Notes: generated by a model from the letters alone, not told the origin. A DNA stretch of 64,000 bases from Viola odorata (GCA_963691705.1 OY829542.1:34086579-34150578); one strand, 5' to 3'; positions 9,415 to 21,075 are shown, numbered from the stretch's first letter. Made by a program: numbers and translations.

Positions 9415-9797
9415 GAGCAATCCTTTCTCCCACTTCTCCCCTTTCTTCAATGTGATTATGTGTTACGTGCTGAATATGTGATTCAATGATTGCATTTATT
9501 GTGATCTTCATGTCATTGTGGCACACTTGCATTAAAAAATAGTATTTGAGACTAGCGAAACGTCTAACAGAGGGTATGGTGGAGCTTTGAGATGAGTTCT
9601 ATCAAGAGCATTCCTTTCTCCCACTTCTCCCATTTCTTCAATGTGATTACGTGTTACGTGCTGAATATGTGATTCAATGATTGTATTTATTGTGATCTTA
9701 ATGTCATTGTGGCGCACTTGCATTGAAAAATAGTATTTGAGACTAGCGAAACGTCTAACAAAGGGTATGGTGGAGCTTTGAGATGAGTTTTGTCAAA
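9415..9797. repeat. 191-bp tandem duplication
   Basis: Copy 1 is 9415-9605 and copy 2 is 9606 to about 9797. Both run from GAGCA-TCCTTTCTCCCACTTC to GGAGCTTTGAGATGAGTT, with only a few substitutions. No coding function. From 9798 to 10045 I see nothing recognisable. Confidence 0.9.
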
Positions 9798-10045
9798 AAT
9801 AGGCTACGTATAAGTGCTTAACTTGAAAGCCAGCTAATCCCTGAGAAAGTTGGTACTTAACTAGAACTATTATGATCCCATCAACGATTTGGGAATTCAA
9901 TTTAGCGACATTCCTAATCGATAGTTAGAGTTTAGTAAGAGCAAATTGAGCGGTCCCCATCATCTTAATAGTGAGATTTTTTGGTAAAAATTGGATTCGG
10001 TATACAAGCTGATGGCGAGGATAACGATACAAGTTCTGAAACATC

Positions 10046-10975
10046 AAAGGCCTTGTTTGGCATTGTGGTTAAAACAGATTTTGCTGTAGGTAAAACTGTT
10101 ATGTATAAAATTGCTTTTAGACAACACAATGAGATTAAAACCATTGTTTATTAAGAAAAAAATTGTTTGGTTAAAACTACCGTTAAAACTATGGTTAAAA
10201 CCATGGTTCAAACGTAAAATGACAATAAAAGACAATGAATATTTAAATACAATTTCAATTTAAATAAATATTTTTATAGACTTATTTTAACATGAATAAA
10301 TAATTAATTTCAGTAAGAAAATAATAAATAAATTGTTTAAAAAATTAATGCCACATATTAATGTTAAATAATATTTATATTTTAAATAAGAAAAATGCAC
10401 GTCTCATAAAATAAACAACATGAACTTCTAGAATATTAATCACTGTATTTGTTTTATACAAACAAGAAAACTTCTTATTAATAAAATATAAAGCTGATAC
10501 TCACTACCACTTAAAGCCCATAAATATATTAATTATATTGTCTATGTTTCATTAAACTATTGGTTATTGAGTTACGAACTTCATTCATAAAAAAATATTA
10601 ACTGTTATTTCTATTGCTTTATGTACTTTCATTCTCTAGAGGGCCTTCACCAGGTGGAGCTTTTGCAACGTCTGGAATATTATCGGTTGGCACAAAATCA
10701 GGTTGCATGTCAAAATTTTCAAAAGCAGGATCACCTAAAGAAGCTCTTTTGATATAGTTGTGTAATACCATGGCTGTGACAACTATTTTAACTTGTGTCT
10801 GAAATGAATATGAAAACATGTTATTCAATATCTTCATCCTCTTTTCCACACTCCAAATGTTCGCTTGATACAACTTCTTAATGAAAAATGTGAACGATTG
10901 ACAATTTATTTTAGCCTCCTTGGCGGCTCCACGTTGAAATTTAGGCAAGTGATATCTCATCCACTTATATGACTT
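10046..10975 (-). mobile_element. Truncated PIF/Harbinger DNA transposon
   Basis: A terminus starting GGCCTTGTTTGGCATTG lies near 10049, in the style of plant Harbinger ends. The subterminal part holds repeated GGTTAAAAC motifs in both orientations (10060-10220). A minus-strand transposase C-terminus follows. I could not find the opposite terminus, so the far half is lost. Confidence 0.6.
10619..10960 (-). pseudogene. Harbinger transposase, C-terminal fragment
   Basis: 113 codons. The SFQTQVKIVVTAMVLHNYIKR stretch (cited in part) and the preceding ANIWSVEKRMKILNNM match the end of the PIF/Harbinger DDE nuclease domain, where the last catalytic Glu region is followed by a conserved LHN motif. 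The expected first two catalytic Asp residues are absent because the frame starts too late. Truncated and surely inactive. Family assignment is from motif memory. Confidence 0.65.
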
Positions 10976-11479
10976 TTAATAGCGAGACGTATCAAATATT
11001 GAAAATTTTGATGTTATATCTTGGAAGTACTACAGTATAATATACTTATACATAATATTATTTTTTGGTCAAATATCTATATATAATAAATATAAACTAA
11101 CAAGAACTATAAAATAATCTTTTAACTATTTTTTTGTTGTTGCTGCTAAGCAATAATATTTAACTATTACGTGTTTGATTCAAAATACTTTTAATTTTAA
11201 TAACTAAATAAAACCCATGAAAAAACCAAAAAGAGAGAGGAAGGACCGAACATGATCTCCTTCACCGCTTTTACTCATCCTCACTAAATCACTTTATTTT
11301 TTTTAAATTTCAGCTCCCATCACTTCATATTCACCACCTCATGCTTTTCTTCTGCCACCACACTTGCCCCTTCTACCTTTGATTTTGAAGTGATCCAATC
11401 TTAGTAGACGAACATGGTTTTGCAGAGTGGATGGAAGGTTTGATTCCTATTTGTATACATAGATATGATGGAGGAAGAT
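10976..11479. other. AT-rich DNA without recognised features
   Basis: About 500 bp of AT-rich sequence between the Harbinger remnant and the LTR of element A. No frame, repeat or motif that I can support. Confidence 0.6.
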
Positions 11480-11988
11480 TGATAATACACATAAGGCACC
11501 TCAAGGGAAATTACGACCTTTCATCCTCAACGAGGGGGTTCCGATATATGTACCTCCCTGTATATATCCTCAACAGTGGCAAAGGCTATATATACCGGCT
11601 TTACCAAGGCTCCACCAGGTAAATATACTACTTGTATTACATGCTAGGGAAACTATCAGGTAAAGGGACAGGTATGGATATCCAATTACTGAGTCCAAGC
11701 GACACGTGTCCAGAGTGACTACATGGCGAGGTTATAAATACCCCTTATCACCTCTTCATACACAAGCATACAGACACACACTCACATACTAAAACTCTGC
11801 CAAATTACCTTCCTAAACCCAATAGTTTCCCCATATACTTACTCTCGATATGAATACTGACTTGATCATCGGAGCTTCTACATTGGAGACCCCCTCTAGC
11901 GCCTTGCAGGTGGCTTAGGAGCGGTGAGATAGTCCTCATCAGCCTACAAGATTACTTAATTATCCTCACCCCATATCGAGGATTATCA
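11480..11988 (+). repeat. 5' LTR of element A
   Basis: Starts TGATAATACAC and ends GAGGATTATCA. A TATA box (TATAAATA) sits near 11735 and a CACGTG site near 11704. The AGACCCCCTCTAGCGCC block near 11899 corresponds to the GGAGACCCCCTCCGG block of the other Tat LTRs. The primer site TGGTGCTTTTGTTGAGAG begins at 11992, three bases after the LTR end. Confidence 0.75.
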
Positions 11989-12081
11989 AATTGGTGCTTT
12001 TGTTGAGAGCTTTGGATTGTTAAGTGAGTCAACCTTAATATCCAAGATCTCTAGTTTTCCTTTCTTCAAAATACTCTTCAA

Positions 12082-13880
12082 ATGGCGCCTAATCAAGAAT
12101 TTTTGCCGATCTAACCCACCAGCAGCTCCGTTGCGCCCACTCATGATATACCTGTAGTCCCAACGACAGTGACACTAGCAGGAACAAGGTTAGTTCCAGT
12201 CAACCGTCAACTCATCTACTCGACCAGTCCTAAAATACGCTTCCCAGTAATAGCTCTACCTAGACCAAGCATGGCTAGCACAATGCCACCGCCCACTGAA
12301 TCTACTACTTCCCTACATGCGAGAATGGATGTTATTATGTCCATGCTCGCCAACTTGGTTCCTCAGTCGACAACTCAATTGCCAGCACCACTGTCGTTGT
12401 TCACCCAACCACTTGTTGCATCACAGGCGGGACAACTGTTTGTTCATAATGAGCCACCAACTCCTCAGGCAGTTAATTTGGCCCAAGCAGGAAGTCAACA
12501 TCTCATGCATGGGAATAGGGTGCAACCTGCTTTGCCGGTTCCCCCGATTGTAAATCCACCGAGAATAGAAAAAGGATATTTGGATAATATAAATGAGGTT
12601 AGTGGTCGTGCAATAAGACACAGTGTGAGAAGGGACCCTCTGCAAACACAAGCAATTGCATCTGGCGGAAGAAGTAGAGATAGATCACCAGTAGTACACC
12701 AACTTGTGAGGGACCATCGACATTACGACCCCGAATAGAATCCCCAAGAGGACAGATATTCTCGGTCCATTTCGCCCCATTACTGGATAGAGCAGGATGA
12801 TGATCCAAAGCACCCGTTAACCTATCGGGTACGAAGCCATCAAGTCTCCAGACGAATCAAGCTTCCGGTAGAAGTTTATGATGGCACAACAGATCCTGTT
12901 ACCCACTCGACTCGGGTGAAGAATTAGGTGAAGTTTTAGACATAGAGAGATGAGGCTCTATGTCAGATTTTTGTATTGACTTTGTTAGGAATTGCCAGAA
13001 CCTGGTTTGAAGGGTTACCGGTTGGCTCCATTGATAATTTTGCTCAGTTAGAGGAGAAGTTCTAGAGTAGATTCAACACATCTATTCCTTTGGAAAAAAC
13101 ATCTGTAGCCTTGTTTGATATCCGATGGAAGCTAGGGGAATCTCTTAAGGGTTACTTGGATCAATTCAATATGGAGATGGCCATGACACCGGATGTTACC
13201 GTAGACTTTGCGATAGAAGCATTGAAGAGAAACTGTGGCTAACATAAGATGGAGGACACGTTGCTGGCAGATCCTCCACAAATGTTGGATCTTTTGCAGA
13301 TCAAGGCCCATAATTATGCCAAGATGGAAGAGGTCGACTACTAACGGAGATCACAGAGAGAGCACGTGCCGCGAAAGTCAACAGATAGAAGACTAGACCC
13401 CCGAAATGGTAAGCAGACAAATTTTAAAACTACTCCTCTACTACTACCCCGAATTGAAATTTTAGGGATAATAGAGGATAAAAAATTGTCAATCCGATAC
13501 CCTCCCCACAAAATAAGTGCATTGATAGGAGTGCGCAGGGATTTATTTTTTCATTTTCATAAGGCACGGGGTCATGTAACGGAAGCGTGTAGGCAATTTA
13601 GAATGGGTATTGAGTAGTTGATTGAAGAATGATATTTAGGTGAATACGCGGTCAAAGATAGGGCACAAGTTCCCGATAACTGGTTGAATGTCAATCGGGA
13701 AGACAATAGGAGAGTAATGCCTTTCGGGCCCTTTGTGGTAGAGGCACGAAGAGATAAAGGCAAGGAAATATTGATGACATCCACTGATAAATTCCCAATG
13801 ATCAACTTAATAGCTGGAGGGACTCAGTGTATTAAGAGACCCTCTACTAGTGGAAAGAGGAAACGAGATGAACCCTTGTA
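12082..13880 (+). pseudogene. gag: Gag of element A, multiply interrupted
   Basis: The ATG at 12082 opens only ten codons before a stop near 12112. Homology to the gag of elements B, C and D continues in pieces: a 189-codon N-terminal part (12169-12738), the gag domain from about 12850 to 13340 with several stops, and a tail near 13530-13600. The zinc-binding motif CxxHxxxGHxxxxC of the relatives has lost its first Cys here (HFHKARGHVTEAC). Confidence 0.75.
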
Positions 13881-13911
13881 GGAGGAAGTAGGGTTCGGTG
13901 TGCTGGATTAG

Positions 13912-14460
13912 ATGACCATATTATTTTCAGAAGAAGATGAGCATGGGGTGGTATATCCCCATAATGATGCATTGGTGTTAACGACAGTTATCGGTAACCA
14001 TGGAGTGAGGAGAACTCTGGTGGATAACAGCAGTGCCGTCAACCTATTATCCCTTAGTGCATATAAGTTAATGAAACGTCCAGAGTCAGAGTTGCTATCA
14101 TGTCAGAAGCCGATTATCGAAGTAGATGGTGTTCCTATTCTGATAACAGGAATTACATTTTTTCCAGTGTTTTTCCTGGAAGATAGTTCCAAGAGAACGG
14201 AGCAACACTTATATATGGTGGTATATTTAAATCTACCATATAATGTTACCTTGAGATGACCTTTTTTGAATGCCTTCGGAGTCGTTATCTCACAACGGCA
14301 CCTAAAATTGAAGTATCCCTCTTTGGATGGCATCATGACAATTAAAGGTGACCAAAAGTTAGTTGCATAGTGCTACCTTGTCATGACTGAAGGAAGTTGT
14401 GACCGATATATTTGCTTAGCAACTGATGCTTTAGAGTAGAGAAATGAAAGGCGTGTGCAA
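13912..14460 (+). pseudogene. Aspartic protease region of element A
   Basis: A 115-codon open piece (13912-14259) contains HGVRRTLVDNSSAVNLLS, equivalent to the D-N-G-S active-site loop of the relatives; the Gly is Ser here. The linker to RT follows with a stop at 14257-14259 and another near 14369. Not functional. Confidence 0.7.
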
Positions 14461-14471
14461 TCGTTAAAAAA

Positions 14472-15137
14472 ATGGTTCTTATTTTGGTAGAAGGAGTTGA
14501 GACCGGAAGTTTTTTGGTGAGTGAGAGACTCAATAAAGAAGAATGTAAGCAACTGACCCAGTTGTTAAATAAATGTAAAGGGGAATTTGCTTGGGTATCG
14601 TTTGATATGCCCGGTATTCCTAGAGAGGTAGCTGAACACCAGTTGAATGTCAATCCAGAAGCCAAGTCAGTGGAAGATGAAGACAAAATGACTTTCATCA
14701 CTCCAAAAGCTACATATTTCTATCGGGCTATGCCATTTGGATTGAAGAATGCTGGACCTACGTTCCAAAGAACTGCCAATAAAGTGTTTGAAGCTCAAAT
14801 TGGTAGGAATCTGGAAGTATTTGTGGATGACATGCTGGTGAAAAGTAAGAGCTTTGAATGCCATTTAACTGATTTGGAGGAGGTGTTTAGAGTCATGCGA
14901 CGATATGGCATGAAAGTTAATCCCAAGAAATCCATGTTTGCATTTCAAACGGGAAATTTCCTAGGGTGCATTATCAGCCGAAAGGGAATTCAACCCAACC
15001 TGTCCAAGCGTAAGGCGATTCATGATATGATGTCGCCAAGGAATGTTAAAGAAGTTCAGAAGCTTACCGGCAGAATTATTACTTTAAGTCGGTTCATTTC
15101 CAAACAAGGCGAGCGATGCCTTCCATTTTTAAGCTGA
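14472..15137 (+). pseudogene. pol: Reverse transcriptase of element A with in-frame deletion
   Basis: 221 open codons covering the linker and RT. The N-terminal RT part (about 110 residues, containing the NGDWRMCIDFTDLN region in elements C and D) is missing without breaking the frame: residue 67 or so jumps from the linker straight to the FITPKATYFYRAMPFGLKN segment. The catalytic FVDDML motif (equivalent to YVDD) is present near 14820-14837. Without the fingers and first catalytic Asp it cannot be active. Confidence 0.8.
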
Positions 15138-16315
15138 TTTGGAAGAAAGCCCATTTCGGCTGGAATGAGGAGTGTGAGGAAGCTTTTCTCAAGCTTAAGG
15201 AATATAGAGATGGAGATACTTTGTTTTTATATCTTGGCGTTGCCAACGAAGTAGTAAGTGTCGTCTTGGTACGTGATGAAAATGGTGTGCATCAGCCAGT
15301 TTACTTCATCGGTCATATTCTTAAAGATGCAGAGTTAAGGTACTGCCGCATTGAAAAGGTGGAGTTTGCCTTGATACAGGCAACCAAAAACATGACACGG
15401 TATTTTCACGCTCACCTGGTAGTAGTCCTAACAAATTAGCCTATGAGAAGAATTTTCAGGAAGCCAGAAACTTCCAGGAGAATGGTAACATGGGCCATTG
15501 AGCTTGAACAACACGGATTACAATACTAGTCCCGACCATCCATTAAGGTGCAAGCCTTAGCTGACTTTATAGCTGAATGCACCTTTACAGATGGACCGCT
15601 ACCTGAAAAACCGACGAAAGAAGTTGAAGATGCAGATCAACCTTATCCCAAGACTTATGGTGATAAGTGGGTCATCTTTGTTGATGGTGCGAAGAATCAG
15701 GAATCTGTCGGTGCAGGTATCATTGTTGCAGGACCTAATGAAATCAAGATACGATATGCCTTGAGAATCCATAAGCCTTTGTCCAACAATGCAGCTGAAT
15801 ATGAAGCACTCTTGATTGGCTTGCGCATAGGATGAAATTTGAGTGATGAAGGAACCCATGACCATGAAATCTCAGAAGATTTACACTTGGTGATATACGG
15901 TGATTCAAAATTAATTGTGGACTAGGTTAATGGTCATTCTCAAGCCAAAAACCCAACAATGTTGCGGTATCTCTAGAAGGTGCAGAAAGAGTTGTTGGAG
16001 GTTAGAAAGAAGGGAATACAAATCAAAATTGAGCATATACCGAGAGAAGAAAACAAAGAAGCAGATGAGATTGCAAAATTAGCGATAGATTTCAACGTTA
16101 TTATACCGTCTGATGTCATGGTGGAAGAAATTATGGTTCCATCTTTCATGGAAGAGCAACTTACTCTGTGTGTGAATAAAGAAGCGGATGATTGGAGAGT
16201 TCTGGTAATCAATTACCTTAAGCATGGTAAATTACCGGAAGATATCGTCGAAAAGAAAAAAGTACTCAAACGGGCAAGCAAGTGCATATTCTATGACGGT
16301 GAGCTCATTCGCTGA
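15116..16315 (+). pseudogene. pol: RNase H and archaeal-type RNase H of element A
   Basis: 15116-15439 encodes the RT connection and the first RNase H, and shifts frame relative to RT. 15548-15835 and 15980-16315 encode the second, archaeal-type RNase H, with WVIFVDGAKNQE and NNAAEYEALLIGLRIG motifs. Stops occur near 15437, 15527, 15833 and 15975. This second RNase H is diagnostic of the Tat clade. Confidence 0.8.
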
Positions 16316-16535
16316 TGTTTCTCACATACAATGGCCAAATGTATATCACAGGCAGAGGACCTCTACACTCTTTGAGAAATTCATGAAGGCGGTTGTGGAA
16401 TGCATGTTTCCAGAAGTACAAAAGCAGCCCAGGTTCTGCGCAGTGGATTCTACTAGCCCACAATTCTAAGGGATTGTGACACTTTTGTGAAGACATGCAA
16501 AAAAATGTCAAGAGTTTGCGAGGAGCCCACGACAG
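16316..16535 (+). pseudogene. Integrase N-terminal zinc domain fragment of element A
   Basis: Translation in broken frames gives an EIHEGGCGMH-like stretch followed by TFVKTCKK, matching the HHCC zinc domain of integrase in element C (49330-49170). The match ends near 16535. The catalytic core is absent. Confidence 0.6.
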
Positions 16536-16694
16536 CCTGTGATATGATCCTAGTTGCGTAGGATACGTAGCACGTATTTGATCTAGTTCAAAGGCTTGGA
16601 TTTTGATGCGGAAGATAGATAACTCAATGAGATGAGTTAGACTCAAGCAAGAGACCCGCCTTGCTTAATCTAAATCGATACAAGTGAGGGTCTT
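16536..16694. other. Unassigned spacer between elements A and B
   Basis: About 160 bp without recognised coding or repeat identity, ending directly at the 5' LTR of element B. Confidence 0.5.
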
Positions 16695-17272
16695 TGATAA
16701 CAATACTCCTAACGACAAGGGCATTTTCATCTTATACCCCGTGGTGGGGGGAAAACTGCTGCTCCTATCGCCCCGGTCGTGTCGAGGCTATCGCCTCTCC
16801 ATGTGCGACTGACGCTGGGATGGTCGACATCAGCGAGGGGGTCCCACTCGTCACTTCATCATGACATGGGGCGTTATCCCATCCCAGGCCAAACCTGGTA
16901 TTTTGTGAGAAGCGTAGGCGCTACCTTACCTAGGTAACGCCTACCCCCATGCCTATATCTAACGCAACGATAACACATTCCATCAACGAGGAACCCTAAC
17001 CCCCCTAATGGGCGCGTTAGCACCTTGTGACCAAGATCACCCAGAAATGCTCCACTTTTACCTATAAATACCTCCGCCACAAAAAAGGAAGGTAAGCCTA
17101 AGATTGCTAGCAAAAGCTCTGCTATTTCCACAGCTTTTGCTGACTTAAGCATCAGAGTGTTTGCGCCGGAGACCCCCTCCGGTGCTGTGCAAGTACACCG
17201 GATGCCGAGGACGGCCGACCTCAAGAACCATATACCTCTACTACCCTTCAGCAAATAGTCCGAATCTTATCA
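16695..17272 (+). repeat. 5' LTR of element B
   Basis: 578 bp, TGATAACAATA to CGAATCTTATCA. It contains GGGATGGTCGACATCAGC, a TATA box (TATAAATA near 17063), GGTAAGCCTAAGATTGCTAG, CTTAAGCATCAGAGTG and the GCCGGAGACCCCCTCCGG palindrome. The five bases before it are GTCTT; the matching copy is lost with the 3' end. Confidence 0.9.
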
Positions 17273-17275
17273 AAT

Positions 17276-17293
17276 TGGTGCTTTCATTGAGAG
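17276..17293 (+). other. Primer-binding site of Tat element B
   Basis: TGGTGCTTTCATTGAGAG starts three bases after the LTR. Equivalent sites: 11992 (element A), 54175-54192 minus (C, TGGTGCTCTCGTTGAGAG) and 62293-62310 minus (D). The tRNA was not identified. Confidence 0.7.
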
Positions 17294-17357
17294 CTTTGGT
17301 TTTATTAAGTGAGCATCCTTAATAACCAAGCTCTGTTCTCTTAAAATTTAAAGGACT

Positions 17358-18912
17358 ATGGATTCCGACTCAGATCCCGCACTGTCCCAGTCTTCTAGCC
17401 TCCCGTTTTGTACCCGTAGGTGACTCTTTCCTTTCGCCACCACTGACGCTTCCATTACGGTGCAAGAAGTCCCACCAGGCATGTCGGATCCCTCTTTTGA
17501 GCAAGCAACGAGAACATTTGCATCTCAGGCATATACTCCTTTATCCCAGATAGTGGGACCCAGTTATTCTATCCCCTATTCGAGGGCACCTGCGGTAGAT
17601 GGCACATGCAATCCTCTCACGAATTCAATATCGGCCCTTCGAGCCCAACTGGACCAGCTGACAGAATTAGCCGCAGGATTTACGCCTCATGTTTCGGGAC
17701 CTAGCGTGCCTTCTCATAAAGTATTTACTCCATCCATCGTCACTGACCGACCATTGTCACCCCGACAATCTAGAGATCTTCCGTTATCCCTACCTTTGAC
17801 ATCAGCCCCTGTCAGAGTCATGCAACTTACGCATAGACGCGTTGAACCGTCTGAGCAGCATAGGAGGGAAGCTCCTATTTCTGAAGGGGAACGATGGGAC
17901 GGTGAATGTAGAGATTATTGGGATCACAGGCGAGATGAGATGTTCAGGGATCCATCTCCTAGGCACAGCGAGAGGTCGAGTAGCAGGAGGCATCGAACTC
18001 GAACGCTAAGAAGTCGCAGCTGATCTCCCAGGCGGCATCGCGAGTATGATTTTTGAGCTCAGAGGCAGCTTAACGAACCTTCTCCTCCTCATCGACCGTA
18101 GGGGTTCCTGAAGATAACGTTGGTCACCTATTCAACCATCGTGTGAGGCATCACAGGGTCAATCGGAATGTAAAACTTCCTGTGGAATCATATGATGGCA
18201 CAAAGGATCCTATTTCTCACCTCAATAAGGTGAGAGATTTCGTATAGTTTCAAACTCATAGTGACGCCGCGTTATGTCAAATATTTGTTATGACACTATC
18301 AGGTGTAGCACGTCTCTGGTTCGAGGGACTTCCGGCAGGTTCCATTGATAATTTCTCCCAACTGGAAGCTAAATTTTGGAGCCGGTTCAACACGATTGTC
18401 CCTATTAGGAAATCTGCAGCAGCATTATTTGATATTCATTGAAAGCCACAAGAATCCTTGAAAGATTTTCTGAGTCATTTTGATCTGGAGATGTCGCTAA
18501 CGCCAGGAGTCACCATTGACTTCGCTGTCGAAGCTTTGAAGCGTAATTGCTGTTATAGGAAGTTACAAGATACGCTAATGGTAGACCCACCGTTGACTTT
18601 AGATGCGTTAAGGCTGAAAGCCCACAATTATGCGAGAATGGAGGAAGAAGAAAATAGGGAACGAATTTAGAGTATACCCCAAGATACGTATCCAGCCCCC
18701 AACGCCCGCGTTAGCACAGCTCCTAATACGCAGCCAACCGATGATTATGGGCAACGAAAAGACCACATTCCTAGAACCTCAAATCGGTAGAGAGGTAACT
18801 TCTCGAGAGGAAGATTTGGAAATTCCCCTACCAGAAGGCAAACGGATCCACCAAGGGGCGAATATACGACCCTGACCTTCCTTCCCTCATACTTCCATGA
18901 GCAGAAATTTTA
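17358..18912 (+). pseudogene. gag: Gag of element B, interrupted
   Basis: The ATG at 17358 (MDSDSDPALSQS) aligns with the gag starts of C (54110) and D (62227). A TGA near 17420 interrupts it. The open piece 17460-18023 carries the NSISALRAQLDQLTELAAGFTPH helix shared by all copies. The gag domain (about 18180-18660) has stops near 18246 and 18440, and the tail to 18912 has others. Confidence 0.8.
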
Positions 18913-19725
18913 GTGATAGTTCAGCAGCGAAACTTGCCTATCCGTTACCCAGCTCTCGTGAAACCAGGGGTAATTATGGGAGGAAGGGAAAATGCATTCT
19001 GCAAGTTCCATAAAGTCAAAGGGCACTCCACGGATATGTGCAGAGAATTGAAATTAGCGATAGAGAGCTTAGTTGAAGAGGGTTACCTTGGGGAATTTTC
19101 CACTAAGGTAAGAGAGGAAGTCAGGAACAATCCAACAGATAAGGCGACTGGCGATAGGCAAGTGCCCTCTTACGCCACGGGAGCCAACGCCATCCCTATC
19201 GGAAGAAACAAAGAAACATTTGTTGTTAGCGAGGATGATGTTCCTATGATCAATATTATAGCGGGAGGCACTTCATATTTCGATGAACCCGTGGCGTCAG
19301 CACCTGTGACTGGCGACAAACGAAAGAGAGAAAATGCGTTAGTAAAAAGCAAAGCAATAAACATGTTAGATCGAATGGTGTTGTCATTCTCTGAAGAGGA
19401 TGAGAAAGGCATTGTCTATCCACACAACGATGCGCTGGTAGCCACACCCGTTATCGACAATCATGGAGTCAGAAGAACCCTTGTTGACAATGGGAGCGCG
19501 GTCAATCTGTTCTCGCTCGAAGCATACAACCTAATAAAGCGTCCTGACAGTGAGCTAACGCCTTGTAAAAAACCAATAATTGGAGTAGATGGAGTCCCAA
19601 TCCCGGTGGCAGGAGTTACATCGCTACCAGTATACTTTAGAGAGGATACGTCCAAACGGTCGGAGGAATTGTTGTTCCTAGTTGTAGACCTGTCATTTAG
19701 CTGCAATATCACAAAAACATCTAAA
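18913..19725 (+). pseudogene. Gag tail with zinc knuckle-like motif, and protease, of element B
   Basis: An open stretch of 288 codons (18913-19779). CKFHKVKGHSTDMC is a CxxHxxxGHxxxxC zinc motif near 18999-19040. The aspartic protease motif LVDNGSAVNLFS lies near 19481-19516 and keeps the D-N-G-S loop. After about 19712 a deletion of roughly 70 bp relative to C and D shifts the frame, so the end of the frame is not the true protein. Confidence 0.8.
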
Positions 19726-19726
19726 G

Positions 19727-20152
19727 ATGAAATACCCTTCATGGGATGGGGTGGTCTCGATCAAAGAGTTGGCTGCTGAGTGCTATCTACTCATGACCCA
19801 AAAGAGTTGCAATCGTTACGTGTGCGTAGCAGATGATCCCTTTGAGGATAGAGAGGAAAAGTACACTCAGCCAGTAGACAACATGAGGCCAATTCCCGTT
19901 AACGAAGTCAAAGAAGTGAATTTTCTAGTTAGCGAAAAATTGAACTCAGAGCAAAGCGCACAGCTATCTCGATTATTGAATAAATGCAAAGGAGAATTCG
20001 CATGGAGGCCATCAGATATGCCTGGAATTTCACGAGAAACAGCAGAACACCGACTCAATGTTAACCCTAACGCCAAGCCTGTTCAGCAAAAGCGGCGAGC
20101 TTTTTCTCCAGAAAAGATGATAGCCATCGAGAAAGAGATATCAAAACTCATT
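19727..20152 (+). pseudogene. pol: Protease-RT linker of element B, cut by viral DNA
   Basis: The frame includes AAECYLLMTQKSCNRYVCVA, MPGISRETAEHRLNVNP and QQKRRAFSPEKM, all conserved in C and D. It ends EISKL at about 20150, after which the frame reads viral leader DNA. The break falls just before the first RT motif. Confidence 0.85.
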
Positions 20153-20217
20153 TGGGATAGAAGTCTGGATGAATTACAATACCCTTACCCTTACCCCCTG
20201 CGGGACGAGAGCTACTT

Positions 20218-20230
20218 GGCTCCGCTACCA
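20218..20230 (-). other. Viral primer-binding box
   Basis: Minus strand TGGTAGCGGAGCC. It marks the end of the V0 genome unit next to element B. Other copies: 23706-23718 (-), 23850-23862 (+), 23957-23969 (-), 26797-26809 (+), 35172-35184 (+), 56040-56052 (-), 56104-56116 (+). Confidence 0.7.
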
Positions 20231-20249
20231 TTTGTGAATCGGATCATCT

Positions 20250-20864
20250 AAGGCGTGAATCTTTAGAAATGACAGAGGAGGATGTAGAAGTTAGAGAAGG
20301 ACTTGGACGTCTAACATAGGTGGCATCAAAAGTTTGGATAGTTCTAGGTGCATATGGGTCTGATGATTGAGAGGATGACGGAGATGATGAAGATGAAGAG
20401 GGTCTTACAAAAGATGGTCTAATGGAGGTCGGTCTTTGCCTAATGGAGGTAGGTCTTTGTCTGATGATATAAGAATGCTGACTAGTTCTGTATACTGAAG
20501 GAATAGTAATATTGGAAGGTCGTGGTCATGGCTGAAGTGGTTCGACATGAATTAAATTATCACTGAGAATTTGATTTCTATTGATTGTATTGAAAACTTT
20601 GTCTATTGTTTTATTTGTTGCTATAATCATATTTCTTAATAATTCTATTTTAATCAAATCTTCACTCCATAATGGTGTTCTTTCAGATGATATGGGAACA
20701 ACATTATCATTTTCATCATTTGATGCATCATTAAGATTCTGGATGTATGCTTATTGAAGGAAATTAGCATGGGATATTAATTCTGTTCTAAGTTGTTCTA
20801 AGTCTATTAATCTATCTGTTCTTAGTAATGCAAGACAAGTTGCTAGCTTATCAAAAATAGACAT
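20250..20864 (-). pseudogene. V0 leader ORF, interrupted
   Basis: The ATG at 20864 (MSIFDKLATCLALL) matches the V1 leader ORF (24603) and the V2 one (34493). A stop at 20751-20753 truncates it after 37 codons, though homology continues to about 20250. Function unknown. Confidence 0.75.
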
Positions 20865-21023
20865 GATGTTGTATGCAAAGAAATTTAAAAGGCAAAGCTT
20901 AAAACAGTAATGAAAGCTTTTTAAGATTAAAAGAAAGGGTTTAAAACTTACAAAGTATAGAAATTCCAGGAAATTGATGCGAGAGATTGCCAAATTTTTG
21001 ATAGTGTTTTTAGGAAACTGCTT

Positions 21024-21075
21024 TTTATTTCTTAATCGCTCTACCCTTCAACTGAGGGCTCAACTTGTTTATATA
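21024..21075 (-). promoter_or_regulatory. V0 TATA box and downstream poly(A) signal
   Basis: TATATAAA on the minus strand at 21075-21068; AATAAA on the minus strand at 21029-21024, about 45 bases downstream. A poly(A) signal just after the start site gives terminally redundant pregenomic RNA in caulimovirids (established). Confidence 0.7.

Larger units (their letters stand above)
11480..16535 (+). mobile_element. Tat-type Ty3/gypsy element A, decayed and 3'-truncated
   Basis: A diverged LTR (11480-11988) and primer site are followed in order by gag, protease, RT, RNase H, archaeal-type RNase H and the start of integrase, all plus strand. The second RNase H places it in the Tat clade (established lineage mark). 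All genes carry stops or deletions. The integrase is cut near 16535; no 3' LTR follows. This is the oldest-looking Tat copy in the window. Confidence 0.85.
16695..20152 (+). mobile_element. Tat-type Ty3/gypsy element B, truncated at the start of pol
   Basis: A full 5' LTR, primer site, gag, protease and the first residues of RT are present. Sequence then switches within one codon from the pol linker (EISKL) to pararetroviral DNA at about 20152. The rest of pol, the integrase and the 3' LTR are missing from the window in this orientation. Confidence 0.85.

Noticed and set aside
16874..17254. 126-codon minus-strand frame in the LTR of element B
   Set aside because: It is entirely LTR sequence; a similar frame arises in other Tat LTRs by the shared palindrome.
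20190..20210. Telomere-like CCCTTACCC repeats near viral primer boxes
   Set aside because: Only two or three units of the wrong sequence (plant telomeres are CCCTAAA), repeated only because the viral leader is repeated.
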